The position numbers were made by a program, and so were the translations under genes. The notes beneath the pieces were generated by a model that saw nothing but the letters and a program-made list of their open reading frames with translations, had not been told where the DNA came from and did not search any database. 64,000 nucleotides of DNA from JBOCEF01 sp047610385 (GTDB taxonomy: Bacteria > Pseudomonadota > Alphaproteobacteria > Rhodobacterales > Rhodobacteraceae), in assembly GCA_047610385.1 (NCBI GenBank), contig JBLGAC010000001.1:1-64000 (forward strand). The letters run 5' to 3'. Positions 51,703-60,872 of the stretch are shown piece by piece; positions within the stretch are counted from its first letter, which is position 1; each line of letters opens with the position of its first letter.

Positions 51703-52830
51703 TCAGTCTTTGGCCGACGCCTCAGCCCGGGTTTTGCCGGTCATGTCCATCGCAAGGGCCGCGGCCATGAACTTGTCCAGATCGCCGTCCAGCACCCCTT
51801 GGGTGTCAGAGGTCTCGATGTTCGTGCGCAGGTCTTTGACCATCTGATAGGGCTGCAGGACATAGGACCGGATCTGGTTGCCCCAGCCCGCCTCGCCCTT
51901 GGCCTCATGCGCCTCTTGGATGGCCTCGTTGCGCTTGCGCATTTCCAAATCGTAAAGCCGCGATTTCAGGGCGGCCATGGCGTTGGCGCGGTTCTGATGT
52001 TGCGACTTTTCCGACGACGTCACCACGATGTTGGTCGGGAAATGGGTGATGCGCACCGCAGAATCGGTGGTGTTCACGTGCTGCCCGCCCGCGCCCGACG
52101 ACCGGTAGGTGTCGATGCGGATGTCGTTCGGCTTGATATCAATGTCGATGTTGTCATCGATCACCGGATAGACCCAGGCAGAGGCAAAGGACGTCTGACG
52201 CCGCGCCTGGCTGTCAAACGGGCTGATGCGCACCAGACGGTGCACGCCACTTTCCGTCTTCAGCCAGCCATAGGCGTTATGGCCCTTGATCTGGTAGGTC
52301 GCGGATTTGATCCCGGCCTCTTCGCCCGAACTCTCCGCCATCAGCTCAACCTTGAAGCCGTTTTTCTCGGCCCAACGCACATACATGCGTGCCAGCATGT
52401 TCGCCCAGTCGCAGGCCTCAACACCGCCAGCCCCGGCGTTGATTTCAAGGAAGGTGTCGTTGCCGTCGGTCTCGCCGTCCAGCAGCGCCTCGATCTCTCT
52501 CTGGGCGGCCCTGTCGCGCAAGGCGAACAGCGCGGTCTCAGCCTCGGCGATCACGGCCACATCATCTTCGGCCTCGCCCATCTCGATCAGCTCAACCTGG
52601 TCAGACAGGTCCTGCGCGATGCCCTTGCAGGCATCAAGCGAATCGACCAGCGCCTGACGCTCTCGCATCAGTTTCTGGGCCTTTTCAGGATCGTTCCACA
52701 GAGTCGGGTTTTCCGACATAGCGTTGAATTCTTCGAGCCGGTGTTCGGCGGTCTCCCACCCCACGCGCTGGCGCAGAAGCACCAGCGAGCTTTCGATCTC
52801 GGCGATGGCGGACTGGGTTTCGGCGCGCAT
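51703..52830 (-). CDS. prfB: Peptide chain release factor 2
   Basis: RF2 terminates translation at UGA and UAA. The 375-residue protein has the GGQ loop in SSGAGGQHVNTTDSAVRITH and the full helical N-terminus (RAETQSAIAEIESSLVLLR). The frame is continuous, so the autoregulatory programmed frameshift found in E. coli prfB is absent. The ATG at 52830 has a GGAG site; the longer frame adds 15 residues. It lies downstream of mrcA on the same strand. Confidence 0.95.
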   Translation of the reverse strand: MRAETQSAIAEIESSLVLLRQRVGWETAEHRLEEFNAMSENPTLWNDPEKAQKLMRERQALVDSLDACKGIAQDLSDQVELIEMGEAEDDVAVIAEAETALFALRDRAAQREIEALLDGETDGNDTFLEINAGAGGVEACDWANMLARMYVRWAEKNGFKVELMAESSGEEAGIKSATYQIKGHNAYGWLKTESGVHRLVRISPFDSQARRQTSFASAWVYPVIDDNIDIDIKPNDIRIDTYRSSGAGGQHVNTTDSAVRITHFPTNIVVTSSEKSQHQNRANAMAALKSRLYDLEMRKRNEAIQEAHEAKGEAGWGNQIRSYVLQPYQMVKDLRTNIETSDTQGVLDGDLDKFMAAALAMDMTGKTRAEASAKD

Positions 52831-52928
52831 GAAGGCAGGCTCCGGCTGTGAATTGATGTGCGGGAACCTGCTCAATACCGGCCAAGGCGCGCCACGGCAA
52901 GGGCAGCCGAGGAAAGGGGCGCGAGGGC

Positions 52929-52962
52929 GGGCCAGATGCGGACCTGAAGGGGCCGCGATGGG
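52929..52962. repeat. Intergenic repeat, copy 2
   Basis: GGGCCAGATGCGGACCT (52929-52945) and GGGCCGCGATGGG (52950-52962) repeat the motif at 21240-21282. It lies between prfB and mrcA. Confidence 0.7.
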
Positions 52963-52980
52963 ACGCGCGCGCGCCCCTGC

Positions 52981-55536
52981 TCAATAAAGCCCGCCCGCCG
53001 AAAACCCACCCCCCGATGGCGGCCGCGGCGCACTGGGTGCCGCATCAACCTGCGCGGGCGCAGGGCCAGCCACCGCCTCCATCGGCAGATCGCCGCCTTC
53101 GGTCAACATCCCGGCACCGCTTTCGCCGCCGATCACGCCTTCGCCGGTGAATTCGCCCACCCGGGGCACATCGCCGGGGTGGAACGCCTCAACCACCACA
53201 TAATCGCCCGTGGCGTCATCAGGCAGACGCACGCCTGAGACCCGGTCCACCTTCACGGCGACCGCTTCGGCAGGCACTTGGAAATCGGTCACCGGGCGGT
53301 CATTCTTGGCGACCTTCATGAATTCCTCAAACACCGGGGCGCACAGCGTGCCCCCCGCTGCGCCGCGCCCGATGGGCCGCGGGGTGTCATAGCCGATGAA
53401 GCAGCCCGCCACGATGTCAGGCGTGAAGCCGATGAACCACACGTCGCGCGCATCATTGGTGGTGCCGGTCTTGCCGGCCAGCGGAATGCCCAGCGATGAC
53501 AGCTGCCGCGCCGTTCCGCGCGACGTGACGCCCTGCATCATCGAAGTCAGCTGATACGCGGTCACACTGTCCATGACCCGATGGGAATTGGGCTTGGCCC
53601 ACGGCTCGCGCGCCGTGCGCGGATCACCGACCAGCGGGGCTGCGCAATCATCGCAGCGGCGCGCCTGATGGCGCCAGATGGTGACGCCGCGGCGGTCCTG
53701 CACCCGGTCAACCAGCGTGGGCTCCACCGCCAATCCACCATTGGCGAACACCGCATAGGCACCGACCATCTGGTAAAGCGTGGTTTCCCCAGCACCGAGC
53801 GCATAGCTCAGATGACGGGGCATGTTCTTGTAGACGCCGAACCGCTCGGCATATTCGGCGACCTTGTCCATGCCGATTTCCTGCGCCAGCCGCACGGTCA
53901 TCACGTTGCGCGACTGTTCAATCCCCAGACGCATCGGCGAGGGGCCATAGAATTTCTTGCTGGCGTTCTGGGGGCGCCACAGCTCTGCCGCCCCGGTGTC
54001 CACCACGATCGGGGCGTCAAGGATCACGGTCGCGGGCGTGTAGCCCGAATCCAGCGCCGCGGCATAGACGAAGGGCTTGAACGACGACCCCGGCTGGCGC
54101 TTGGCCTGCGTGGCTCGGTTGAACACCGAGGTCTGGTGCGAGAACCCGCCGACCATCGCCAGCACGCGCCCGGTCAGCGCGTCCATGGCCATGAAGGCGC
54201 CCTCAAGCTCCGGGATCTGGCGCAGGGACCAACGGTCGAATTTGCCGTCCTTGTCTTTCAACGCAGTCACGAACACCACGTCGCCGACCGCCAGCACGTC
54301 GCTGGGGCGCTTGGGGGTCTTGCCCAGACCGCCGCCATCAAGCTTGGGGCGCGCCCAGTCCATGTCCGCGATCGTCAGGTAATGGCCGTCGGCGTCCTCC
54401 TCCACGCCCTCAATGCCGACGCGGGCGGAACTGACGCCAACCTTCAGCACCACGGCGGGGGACCATTCGGGGATGTCGCGGGGCAGATCGCGCATGCCGC
54501 GCAGGGCGGCGCGCCAGGTTGGCGCGTCGCGCAACGCGTCTTGGGGCAGGGTTGCCTGCGGTCCGCGCCAGCCGCCACGTTCGCGGTCCCAGCTTTCCAG
54601 ACGGCCGCGAAGGGCCTTGCCCGCCAGCGCCTGATACGCGGGGTTGATGGTGGCGCGCACGGCAAGGCCGCCGCCCAAAACCTCATCCTCGCCCATGGCG
54701 TCGATCAGCTGGCGGCGGATTTCTTCGGTGAAATAATCAGGGAACGGCACGGCTGGAAGCGTGCTTTCGATCGCCCCGTCCAGCACGGTTTCCAACGGCG
54801 CGGCGCGGGCGATCTCGGCCTCCGCCTCAGTGATGTAGCCATCCTTCAGCATCCGGCCGAGCACATAGTTCCGCCGGTCCACCGCCTTCTCGCGGTTGTC
54901 CACCGGATGCAGGTCTGAGGGCGCCTTGGGCAGCGCCGCCAGATAGGCCGCCTCAGCAGGGGTGATCTGCTCCAACGTCTTGCCGAAATAATTCTGCGCG
55001 GCGGCGGCGATGCCATAGGCGCGCGCGCCGAGGTAAATTTCGTTGAGGTAGAGTTCGAGGATCTGATCCTTGGTCATCACCTGCTCAATGCGGGTTGAGA
55101 GGATGATTTCTTTGATTTTGCGGTCAAATGACCGCTCATTTGTCAGAATAAAGTTTTTCAGCACCTGCTGGGTGATCGTGGATGCACCGCGCAGCCGCTG
55201 CCCACGCGCGTAATCGAACACCGCTGACAGGATGCCTTTGGCGTCAAAACCGGGGTGCGTATAGAAATTCCCATCCTCAGCCGCGATGAAGGCGTTTTTG
55301 ACCAGCGGCGGAATTTCATCAACCGGCACGAAGACCCGGCGTTCCTTAAGGTATTCTGCAATCGGGCGACCATCGCGCGCATAGACCCGTGTGATCAGCG
55401 GCGGATGATAGTCCGCCAGACTGTCAAAACTGGGCAGATCGCGGCTGTAGAACCACACCGCGCCCGCGACGGCGCCAAGGCCAATCACGACGCCGATCGA
55501 CATGAGGCTGAACAGGAAGGCCAGAATTCGGATCAT
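52981..55536 (-). CDS. mrcA: Penicillin-binding protein 1A
   Basis: PBP1A is a bifunctional peptidoglycan glycosyltransferase and transpeptidase anchored in the inner membrane. The 851-residue protein has an N-terminal transmembrane helix and the glycosyltransferase motif AAEDGNFYTHPG with Glu87, STITQQVLKNFILTNER and KIKEIILSTRIEQ. The transpeptidase motifs are GSSFKPFVYA (SxxK), a SRN element and KTGTTND (KTG). No ribosome-binding site stands out at the ATG (55536). It forms a minus-strand cluster with amiC and prfB. Confidence 0.95.
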   Translation of the reverse strand: MIRILAFLFSLMSIGVVIGLGAVAGAVWFYSRDLPSFDSLADYHPPLITRVYARDGRPIAEYLKERRVFVPVDEIPPLVKNAFIAAEDGNFYTHPGFDAKGILSAVFDYARGQRLRGASTITQQVLKNFILTNERSFDRKIKEIILSTRIEQVMTKDQILELYLNEIYLGARAYGIAAAAQNYFGKTLEQITPAEAAYLAALPKAPSDLHPVDNREKAVDRRNYVLGRMLKDGYITEAEAEIARAAPLETVLDGAIESTLPAVPFPDYFTEEIRRQLIDAMGEDEVLGGGLAVRATINPAYQALAGKALRGRLESWDRERGGWRGPQATLPQDALRDAPTWRAALRGMRDLPRDIPEWSPAVVLKVGVSSARVGIEGVEEDADGHYLTIADMDWARPKLDGGGLGKTPKRPSDVLAVGDVVFVTALKDKDGKFDRWSLRQIPELEGAFMAMDALTGRVLAMVGGFSHQTSVFNRATQAKRQPGSSFKPFVYAAALDSGYTPATVILDAPIVVDTGAAELWRPQNASKKFYGPSPMRLGIEQSRNVMTVRLAQEIGMDKVAEYAERFGVYKNMPRHLSYALGAGETTLYQMVGAYAVFANGGLAVEPTLVDRVQDRRGVTIWRHQARRCDDCAAPLVGDPRTAREPWAKPNSHRVMDSVTAYQLTSMMQGVTSRGTARQLSSLGIPLAGKTGTTNDARDVWFIGFTPDIVAGCFIGYDTPRPIGRGAAGGTLCAPVFEEFMKVAKNDRPVTDFQVPAEAVAVKVDRVSGVRLPDDATGDYVVVEAFHPGDVPRVGEFTGEGVIGGESGAGMLTEGGDLPMEAVAGPAPAQVDAAPSAPRPPSGGGFSAGGLY

Positions 55537-55681
55537 ATGCGGGACGACTCATGCATGCAGGATGGCGGGACCATACCCGAGGCTGCGGACAAGCGACAGA
55601 CCGCGCCCCCATGTTCCCCTGCACCCCAAACGCGGCGAAAACGCGGGGCGTTCAAGGCGAGGGCGCGATTTGCGGCCGCTT

Positions 55682-56983
55682 TTATCGCGCCCAACTGTCC
55701 AATGCGTCGACAAGGGCGGCGGCGGCGCGGCCACGCCAGGCCGGGTCCTCAATGCGGGCCAGATCAGCGGGGGTGGACATGAACCCCAGCTCTATCAGCG
55801 CCGACGGGATGTCCGGCGATTTCAGCACGCGAAACCCGGCCAGCGAATGCGCACGCCCGTCCAGCAGCGCGACCTCACCTTTCAGCGCATCGACCAGCGC
55901 GCGCGCCAGACTGCGGGACCGCGCGTTGGTGCGCCTGCGGCTCAGGTCAATCAGCGCGCGGGCCACATCGTCGCCCTCACCCGCCAGTTCAATGCCCGCC
56001 AGCACGTCTGAGCGGTTTTCAAACGCCGCCAGCGCCGCCGCCTCCTCAGTTGACGCGGTTTCGGACAGGGTGTGGATTGAGGCGCCCGTCGCCTCTCCCT
56101 GCGCCAGCGCGTTGACGTGGATCGACAGAAGCACCGCGGCACCTGCAGCCTCGGCAAAGGCGACGCGCTCGCGCAGCGACAGAAACACATCCGCATCCCG
56201 CGTCATCATCGCGCGCCAGCGTCCCGACGCATTCAGCGCCGCCGCCAGATCACGCGAAAACCGCATCACGAGGTCTTTTTCCTGCACATCACCGCGGATT
56301 GCGCCGGGATCGACCCCGCCATGGCCCGGATCGACCACGACCAAAGGAAGGCCACCAGACGCGCGCGGCGGCGGTGGCGGTGCAGGCGGGCGCGCGTCAT
56401 CGTCAGGCCAGCCAGCGCGGGCGGCAAAGGCGGCCGGGTCGCCGCGTTCCAGCAACAGGCGCAGAACGCCGCCTTGCGGGGTCGCGGTCATCTCACCCTC
56501 GCGCAAGCGAACGGGGCCGGTCAGGTCCAGCACCATCCGCGCGCGTCCGGGGCGCAGCAGGCCAAACCGCGCGGCGGACACCAGCCCGCGCGCGTCCACC
56601 GCGGCCGATGCGCCCTGCCACGCGACATCGCCGAAATCGACCACCATCCGCGGCGGGTCGGCCAGCACAAAGGCCCGCCACGGCACGGGGGCGGACAGGG
56701 TCAGGCGCGCCTCGGTCCGCCGCCCGTCCACCCGCGTGACCGACAGCGCCTGCGCGTACACCGGGTCAGCGCGGCGCGGCGCCGCAGCCCCCACCCGCGG
56801 GGCCGGAACCGGGATCGGCGCGACGAGGGGCGCTGATTCCGCCCCCCCCGCCGCGCGAACAGTGCCAGGTGCGCCGCCGAACCAACCCCATGAAAATGCG
56901 GCGAAAACCGCAAAAATAACGCCGATACGACGCCAATTGCGCCCTTGCGCCCGATCTTGCCGGATCATGCTTGCGGCCCTCAT
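55682..56983 (-). CDS. amiC: N-acetylmuramoyl-L-alanine amidase with AMIN domain
   Basis: Amidases cleave the bond between MurNAc and the stem peptide during septum splitting. The 433-residue protein has a signal or anchor segment (IGVIFAVFAAFSWGWFGG) and an AMIN domain for septal targeting (about residues 75-165). The amidase_3 catalytic domain has zinc ligands in VVVDPGHGGVDPGA and SIHVNALAQG, and IELGFMSTPADL. The start is either 56983 or 56968; both have weak sites. It is divergent from rne and near mrcA, fitting a cell-wall cluster. Confidence 0.9.
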   Translation of the reverse strand: MRAASMIRQDRAQGRNWRRIGVIFAVFAAFSWGWFGGAPGTVRAAGGAESAPLVAPIPVPAPRVGAAAPRRADPVYAQALSVTRVDGRRTEARLTLSAPVPWRAFVLADPPRMVVDFGDVAWQGASAAVDARGLVSAARFGLLRPGRARMVLDLTGPVRLREGEMTATPQGGVLRLLLERGDPAAFAARAGWPDDDARPPAPPPPPRASGGLPLVVVDPGHGGVDPGAIRGDVQEKDLVMRFSRDLAAALNASGRWRAMMTRDADVFLSLRERVAFAEAAGAAVLLSIHVNALAQGEATGASIHTLSETASTEEAAALAAFENRSDVLAGIELAGEGDDVARALIDLSRRRTNARSRSLARALVDALKGEVALLDGRAHSLAGFRVLKSPDIPSALIELGFMSTPADLARIEDPAWRGRAAAALVDALDSWAR

Positions 56984-57467
56984 GAAAATTCGCCTTATCG
57001 TGTCCAGCCAATCGCGTGGAGATTGATTGTCAACCCGTCCATGGCACGTCTACAGTGCCAAAGTTGCCACGGAAGGCATCGTGTGATTCGCACGCATCCC
57101 TTCCGGACACTATAGAACGACTGGTTCTTCGGCCGATTGCGGCGCTGACCCGCCTCTCCGCACAGCGGGGGACGGATCACGACAAGCGCTGCGACGCCCG
57201 ACTGTCCGCGCCCTAAGGCGCCCGCACCGGGCGCGACAAGGCGAATCACGCGGATGATGAACCGACCCGATACGCGGCCCCGCACAACCAAGGGCCCACC
57301 CAGGAGACAGCCGCGATGCTTCACGCGACAGCCCTTAGCGACCCCGAACCAGGCGCCGATCAGCGCCGGCGGGTGTCCGGCTGCGCGCGTGGGCGTCTTG
57401 CGCAAGACGGAACCGGCGGGCGCGCCTGCGGATCAGATCCGCGCCCGGACCGCCGGGGCAGGAGAAC
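56984..57467 (+). promoter_or_regulatory. Long rne leader region
   Basis: The 484 bp between amiC and rne probably form promoter and 5' UTR. A -10-like TATAGA (57111-57116) with TTCGCA 18 bp upstream is the best promoter-like pair. An ATG at 57316 with a strong AGGAGA site opens an ORF that overlaps the start of rne out of frame (57316-57543). RNase E genes elsewhere regulate themselves through their leader; here this is only a possibility. Confidence 0.45.
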
Positions 57468-60400
57468 ATGGCCAAGAAGATGCTCATTGATGCGACGCAC
57501 GCGGAAGAGACCCGCGTCGTCGTACTGGACGGCGCGAAGGTAGACGAATTCGACTTTGAATCCGTCAGCAAACGACAGCTTGCCGGCAACATTTACCTCG
57601 CCAAAGTGACGCGCGTTGAGCCGTCGCTTCAGGCAGCGTTTGTGGAGTACGGCGGAAACCGGCACGGCTTCCTCGCGTTCTCAGAAATCCATCCTGACTA
57701 TTATCAGATCCCGGTGGCAGACCGCGAAGCGCTGCTTGCGGAGGAAGAGGCTGCGGCCAAGGCTGACGAAGCCCGCACCCGCGCACGCGACAAGGCCGAA
57801 GAGGCTGAGGATGCCGACGACGCCGTTGAGCACGATGACGAGGATGACGGCAGTGACGACAGCCGTCGCCGCCGCCGTTCCCGCCGTGGCGGACGCACCC
57901 GGAACAAGCGCTCGGACACGGCTGATATTGGCGTGGACCAGGCCGAAGACCCCCGTGACGCTGCCGATCCGCGTGATGAACTGACCGCTGAGGCGTCAGG
58001 CGGCGCGGTTGCTGAGGTCGCGCAAGATCCCACGCCGCAGGAAATCCCCGGCGATCTGCCGGTTGAGACCCCGGTGGAAACCCCGGTTGAGGTGCCCGCC
58101 GCGCCGCAGGAAATCCCGTCAGCGCCGCCTGTCGAGACGCCCCCCACTGAGACGGCGGCAGACCAAGCCGACGAGACCCCGGATGCAGATCCGCGCACCA
58201 TGGCCGAGGATACCGGCCTTGATGATGATCGCGTTGAGGAGGCCTTTGATGCCCCCGAAGCGGCGCCCAAGCCGGTCGCTGAGATCCCCGAAACTGAGGA
58301 CGCGTCCGACGACGGCGACGAAAACGACGACGACAATGATGCATCTGAGGACGGCACCGGGCGGCGCTCCCAGCGCACCCGGTCGCGCGCCCGCCGCGGC
58401 ACCCGCACGCGCCGCGGTCGCAATGACGACGCCGCAGACGACGATGCGGGCGACGACAAGCCCGACGCGCCCGAAGAAACCGGTGGTGCCGCCGATGACC
58501 GCGTGGACGAAGCGCCGCGCCGCATGCGCGCACGCCGCTACAAGATCCAAGAAGTGATCAAGGTCCGGCAGATCATGCTGGTCCAGGTCGTGAAGGAAGA
58601 GCGTGGCAACAAGGGCGCCGCGCTGACCACTTATCTGTCGCTGGCCGGCCGTTACTGCGTTCTGATGCCCAACACCGCGCGCGGTGGTGGCATCAGCCGC
58701 AAGATCACCAATGCGGCGGATCGCAAAAAGCTGAAAGAAATCGCGGGTGACATGGAAGTGCCCCGCGGCATGGGCCTGATTGTCCGCACCGCAGGCGCCA
58801 AGCGCACCAAGGCTGAGATCAAGCGCGACTATGAATTCCTGCTTCGCCAGTGGGAACAGATCCGTGAGCTGACCCTGAAATCTGTCGCGCCTGCGCTGAT
58901 CTACGAAGAAGGTTCGCTGATCAAACGGTCAATCCGTGATCTGTTCAGTGGTGAGATCGACCAGATTCTGGTTGAGGGCGAAACCGGCTATGCCGAAGCA
59001 CGCGACTACATGTCGATGCTCATGCCCGATCACGTCAAAGACGTGGTTTTTTATGATGAGCCGAGCCCGCTGTTCACCCGTTACCAGGTTGAGACTGAGC
59101 TGAACGCGATGTTCAACCCCGTGGTGCAGCTGCGCTCTGGCGGATACATCGTGATTGGCATCACCGAGGCGCTGGTCGCGGTGGACGTCAACTCTGGCAA
59201 GTCGACCAAAGAAGGCTCAATCGAAGACACGGCGCTGAAGACCAACCTGGAGGCCGCCGATGAGGTGTCCCGCCAGATGCGTCTGCGTGATCTTGCTGGC
59301 CTGATCGTCATCGATTTCATCGACATGGAAGAAGGCCGCAACAACCGCGCGGTCGAAAAGCGCATCAAGGACGCGCTGAAAACTGATCGTGCGCGCATCC
59401 AGTGCGGGCGGATCTCCTCGTTCGGCCTGATGGAAATGTCGCGCCAGCGGCTGCGTCCGGGGATGTTGGAGGCGACGACCGCGCCCTGCGCCCATTGCCA
59501 CGGCACCGGCATCGTTCGGTCGCCCGAAAGCATGGCGCTCGCGATTCTGCGCGCGCTTGAGGAAGAGGGCCAGCGCAACCGTGCGCCCGAACTGCTGGTC
59601 AAGGCACCGGTCGAAGTTGCCAACTGGCTGATGAACCAGAAGCGCGAACATCTGATGCGCATCGAGGCGCGCTGCGACATCACCGTGCGGGTTGAGGCTG
59701 ATCCATCGCTGGTGACGCCGCAGCATTCGGTTGAACGGGTGAAAACCCCGCAGCGCACCCGTCAGCTTGGCCCGGTTGGGGCGGCGGTGACTGCCTCGGC
59801 GGTCTATGCCGATGCCGCCGACGCGATGATGGATGCTGAGGTGATCGAGGACGAGATCCCGGTGATCGAAGCCGAGACGGTGCCTGAGGCGGTGCCCGCC
59901 GCGCCTGCGCCCGCACCCAGCGCCGAAGATGATGAGGCTGGCCGCAAACGGCGCGGTCGTCGCGGCGGTCGCCGTCGGCGTCGGCGCAACGGCGAGGATG
60001 ACGATGATGGCATGGAAACTTCGGCCGAAGCCGAAGTGACGCCCGCTGAGGTCGAAGATCTGCCCCCCGTTGCTGAGGCCGAACCGGTTGCCGAGACGCC
60101 GGCGGAAGCCCCCGTTCAGGTGAGCGCTGAGGCCGCGACCGCCGCACTGCCCAGCCCCAAGCGGACCCGTCGCCGCCGCAAACCCCGTGGTGAGACCCCG
60201 GAGGTTGAGGCCGACGCGCCAGAAGCTGCCGACGCTGATGCAACCGCGCCCCAAGCTGCGATGGCTGAGGCCGTTATGCCTGAAGCTGTGGTTGCTGAGG
60301 TGGTTGCACCAGCGGTCGCCGAGGCGGCGCAAGCTGCTGCGCCCGCCGCCATGATCGAAACGGTTGCGGTGCCTGCCGCGCCCGCGCCCGCGCCGGTGCC

Positions 60401-60599
60401 TGAGCCTGAGCCTGAGGTCGCTGCGCCGGTGCAAGCCGCCGCGGAACCCGAAGCGCCTGCGCCTGCCGTAGAACCGACGCCCGCAGCCCCTGCACTGGTT
60501 GAAGCGATGCCGGAGCCGGTCTTGGCTGAGGAAACGCCCGCCCCTGCCCCGCAGGATGATGCTGCCGCGCCCAAGCGGCGTGGATGGTGGAGCCGCTGA
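57468..60599 (+). CDS. rne: Ribonuclease E with large acidic insertion
   Basis: RNase E is the endonuclease that starts mRNA decay and processes stable RNA in the degradosome. The 1043-residue protein opens with MAKKMLIDATHAEETR and the first half of the S1 domain (to about residue 90). An insertion of about 260 residues rich in Asp/Glu and Arg follows (about residues 90-350), after which the S1 resumes at YKIQEVIKVRQ. The catalytic aspartates lie in VAVDVNSGKST and LIVIDFIDMEEGRNN, and the zinc link is CAHCHGTG. The C-terminal half is Ala/Pro/Glu-rich and disordered with Arg-rich patches. An AGGAGA site precedes the ATG. Confidence 0.96.
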   Translation: MAKKMLIDATHAEETRVVVLDGAKVDEFDFESVSKRQLAGNIYLAKVTRVEPSLQAAFVEYGGNRHGFLAFSEIHPDYYQIPVADREALLAEEEAAAKADEARTRARDKAEEAEDADDAVEHDDEDDGSDDSRRRRRSRRGGRTRNKRSDTADIGVDQAEDPRDAADPRDELTAEASGGAVAEVAQDPTPQEIPGDLPVETPVETPVEVPAAPQEIPSAPPVETPPTETAADQADETPDADPRTMAEDTGLDDDRVEEAFDAPEAAPKPVAEIPETEDASDDGDENDDDNDASEDGTGRRSQRTRSRARRGTRTRRGRNDDAADDDAGDDKPDAPEETGGAADDRVDEAPRRMRARRYKIQEVIKVRQIMLVQVVKEERGNKGAALTTYLSLAGRYCVLMPNTARGGGISRKITNAADRKKLKEIAGDMEVPRGMGLIVRTAGAKRTKAEIKRDYEFLLRQWEQIRELTLKSVAPALIYEEGSLIKRSIRDLFSGEIDQILVEGETGYAEARDYMSMLMPDHVKDVVFYDEPSPLFTRYQVETELNAMFNPVVQLRSGGYIVIGITEALVAVDVNSGKSTKEGSIEDTALKTNLEAADEVSRQMRLRDLAGLIVIDFIDMEEGRNNRAVEKRIKDALKTDRARIQCGRISSFGLMEMSRQRLRPGMLEATTAPCAHCHGTGIVRSPESMALAILRALEEEGQRNRAPELLVKAPVEVANWLMNQKREHLMRIEARCDITVRVEADPSLVTPQHSVERVKTPQRTRQLGPVGAAVTASAVYADAADAMMDAEVIEDEIPVIEAETVPEAVPAAPAPAPSAEDDEAGRKRRGRRGGRRRRRRNGEDDDDGMETSAEAEVTPAEVEDLPPVAEAEPVAETPAEAPVQVSAEAATAALPSPKRTRRRRKPRGETPEVEADAPEAADADATAPQAAMAEAVMPEAVVAEVVAPAVAEAAQAAAPAAMIETVAVPAAPAPAPVPEPEPEVAAPVQAAAEPEAPAPAVEPTPAAPALVEAMPEPVLAEETPAPAPQDDAAAPKRRGWWSR

Positions 60600-60632
60600 G
60601 CGCCTTCCTGCCTTAGGCGGGGTTCACATGAC

Positions 60633-60666
60633 AAAACGGCGCGCCCCGCAAGGGGCGCGCCGTTTT
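60633..60666 (+). terminator. Terminator of rne
   Basis: A perfect 15-bp stem, AAAACGGCGCGCCCC (60633-60647) with GGGGCGCGCCGTTTT (60652-60666), has a GCAA loop and ends in TTTT. The flanking CATG resembles the terminator after gapR. Confidence 0.9.
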
Positions 60667-60808
60667 CATGTGTGCCTGCCACGCTCTCTTGCTTTGCGGC
60701 CGCCTGTCGCCCACGTGGTGGCCCGCGGTCACGATCATGCCATCTGCCCAGCGCTTCGCCTGCATCGGCATCCGGCTAGGGTCGTTCAACGCCACAACGG
60801 CACGCAAA

Positions 60809-60840
60809 GAAAAACCGGCGGCCCGTTAAGGGCCGCCGGT
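60809..60840 (-). terminator. Terminator of VPLPA-CTERM gene
   Basis: The stem ACCGGCGGCCC (60814-60824) with GGGCCGCCGGT (60830-60840) has a T-run on the minus strand. It lies about 30 bp past the stop codon at 60873. Confidence 0.85.
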
Positions 60841-60872
60841 CATAGCCTTCAGCGGAAACCGCTGTAAGGAAA

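Noticed and set aside
51703..52830. Possible programmed frameshift in prfB
   Set aside because: The reading frame is continuous through the region where the E. coli UGA shift site would be.
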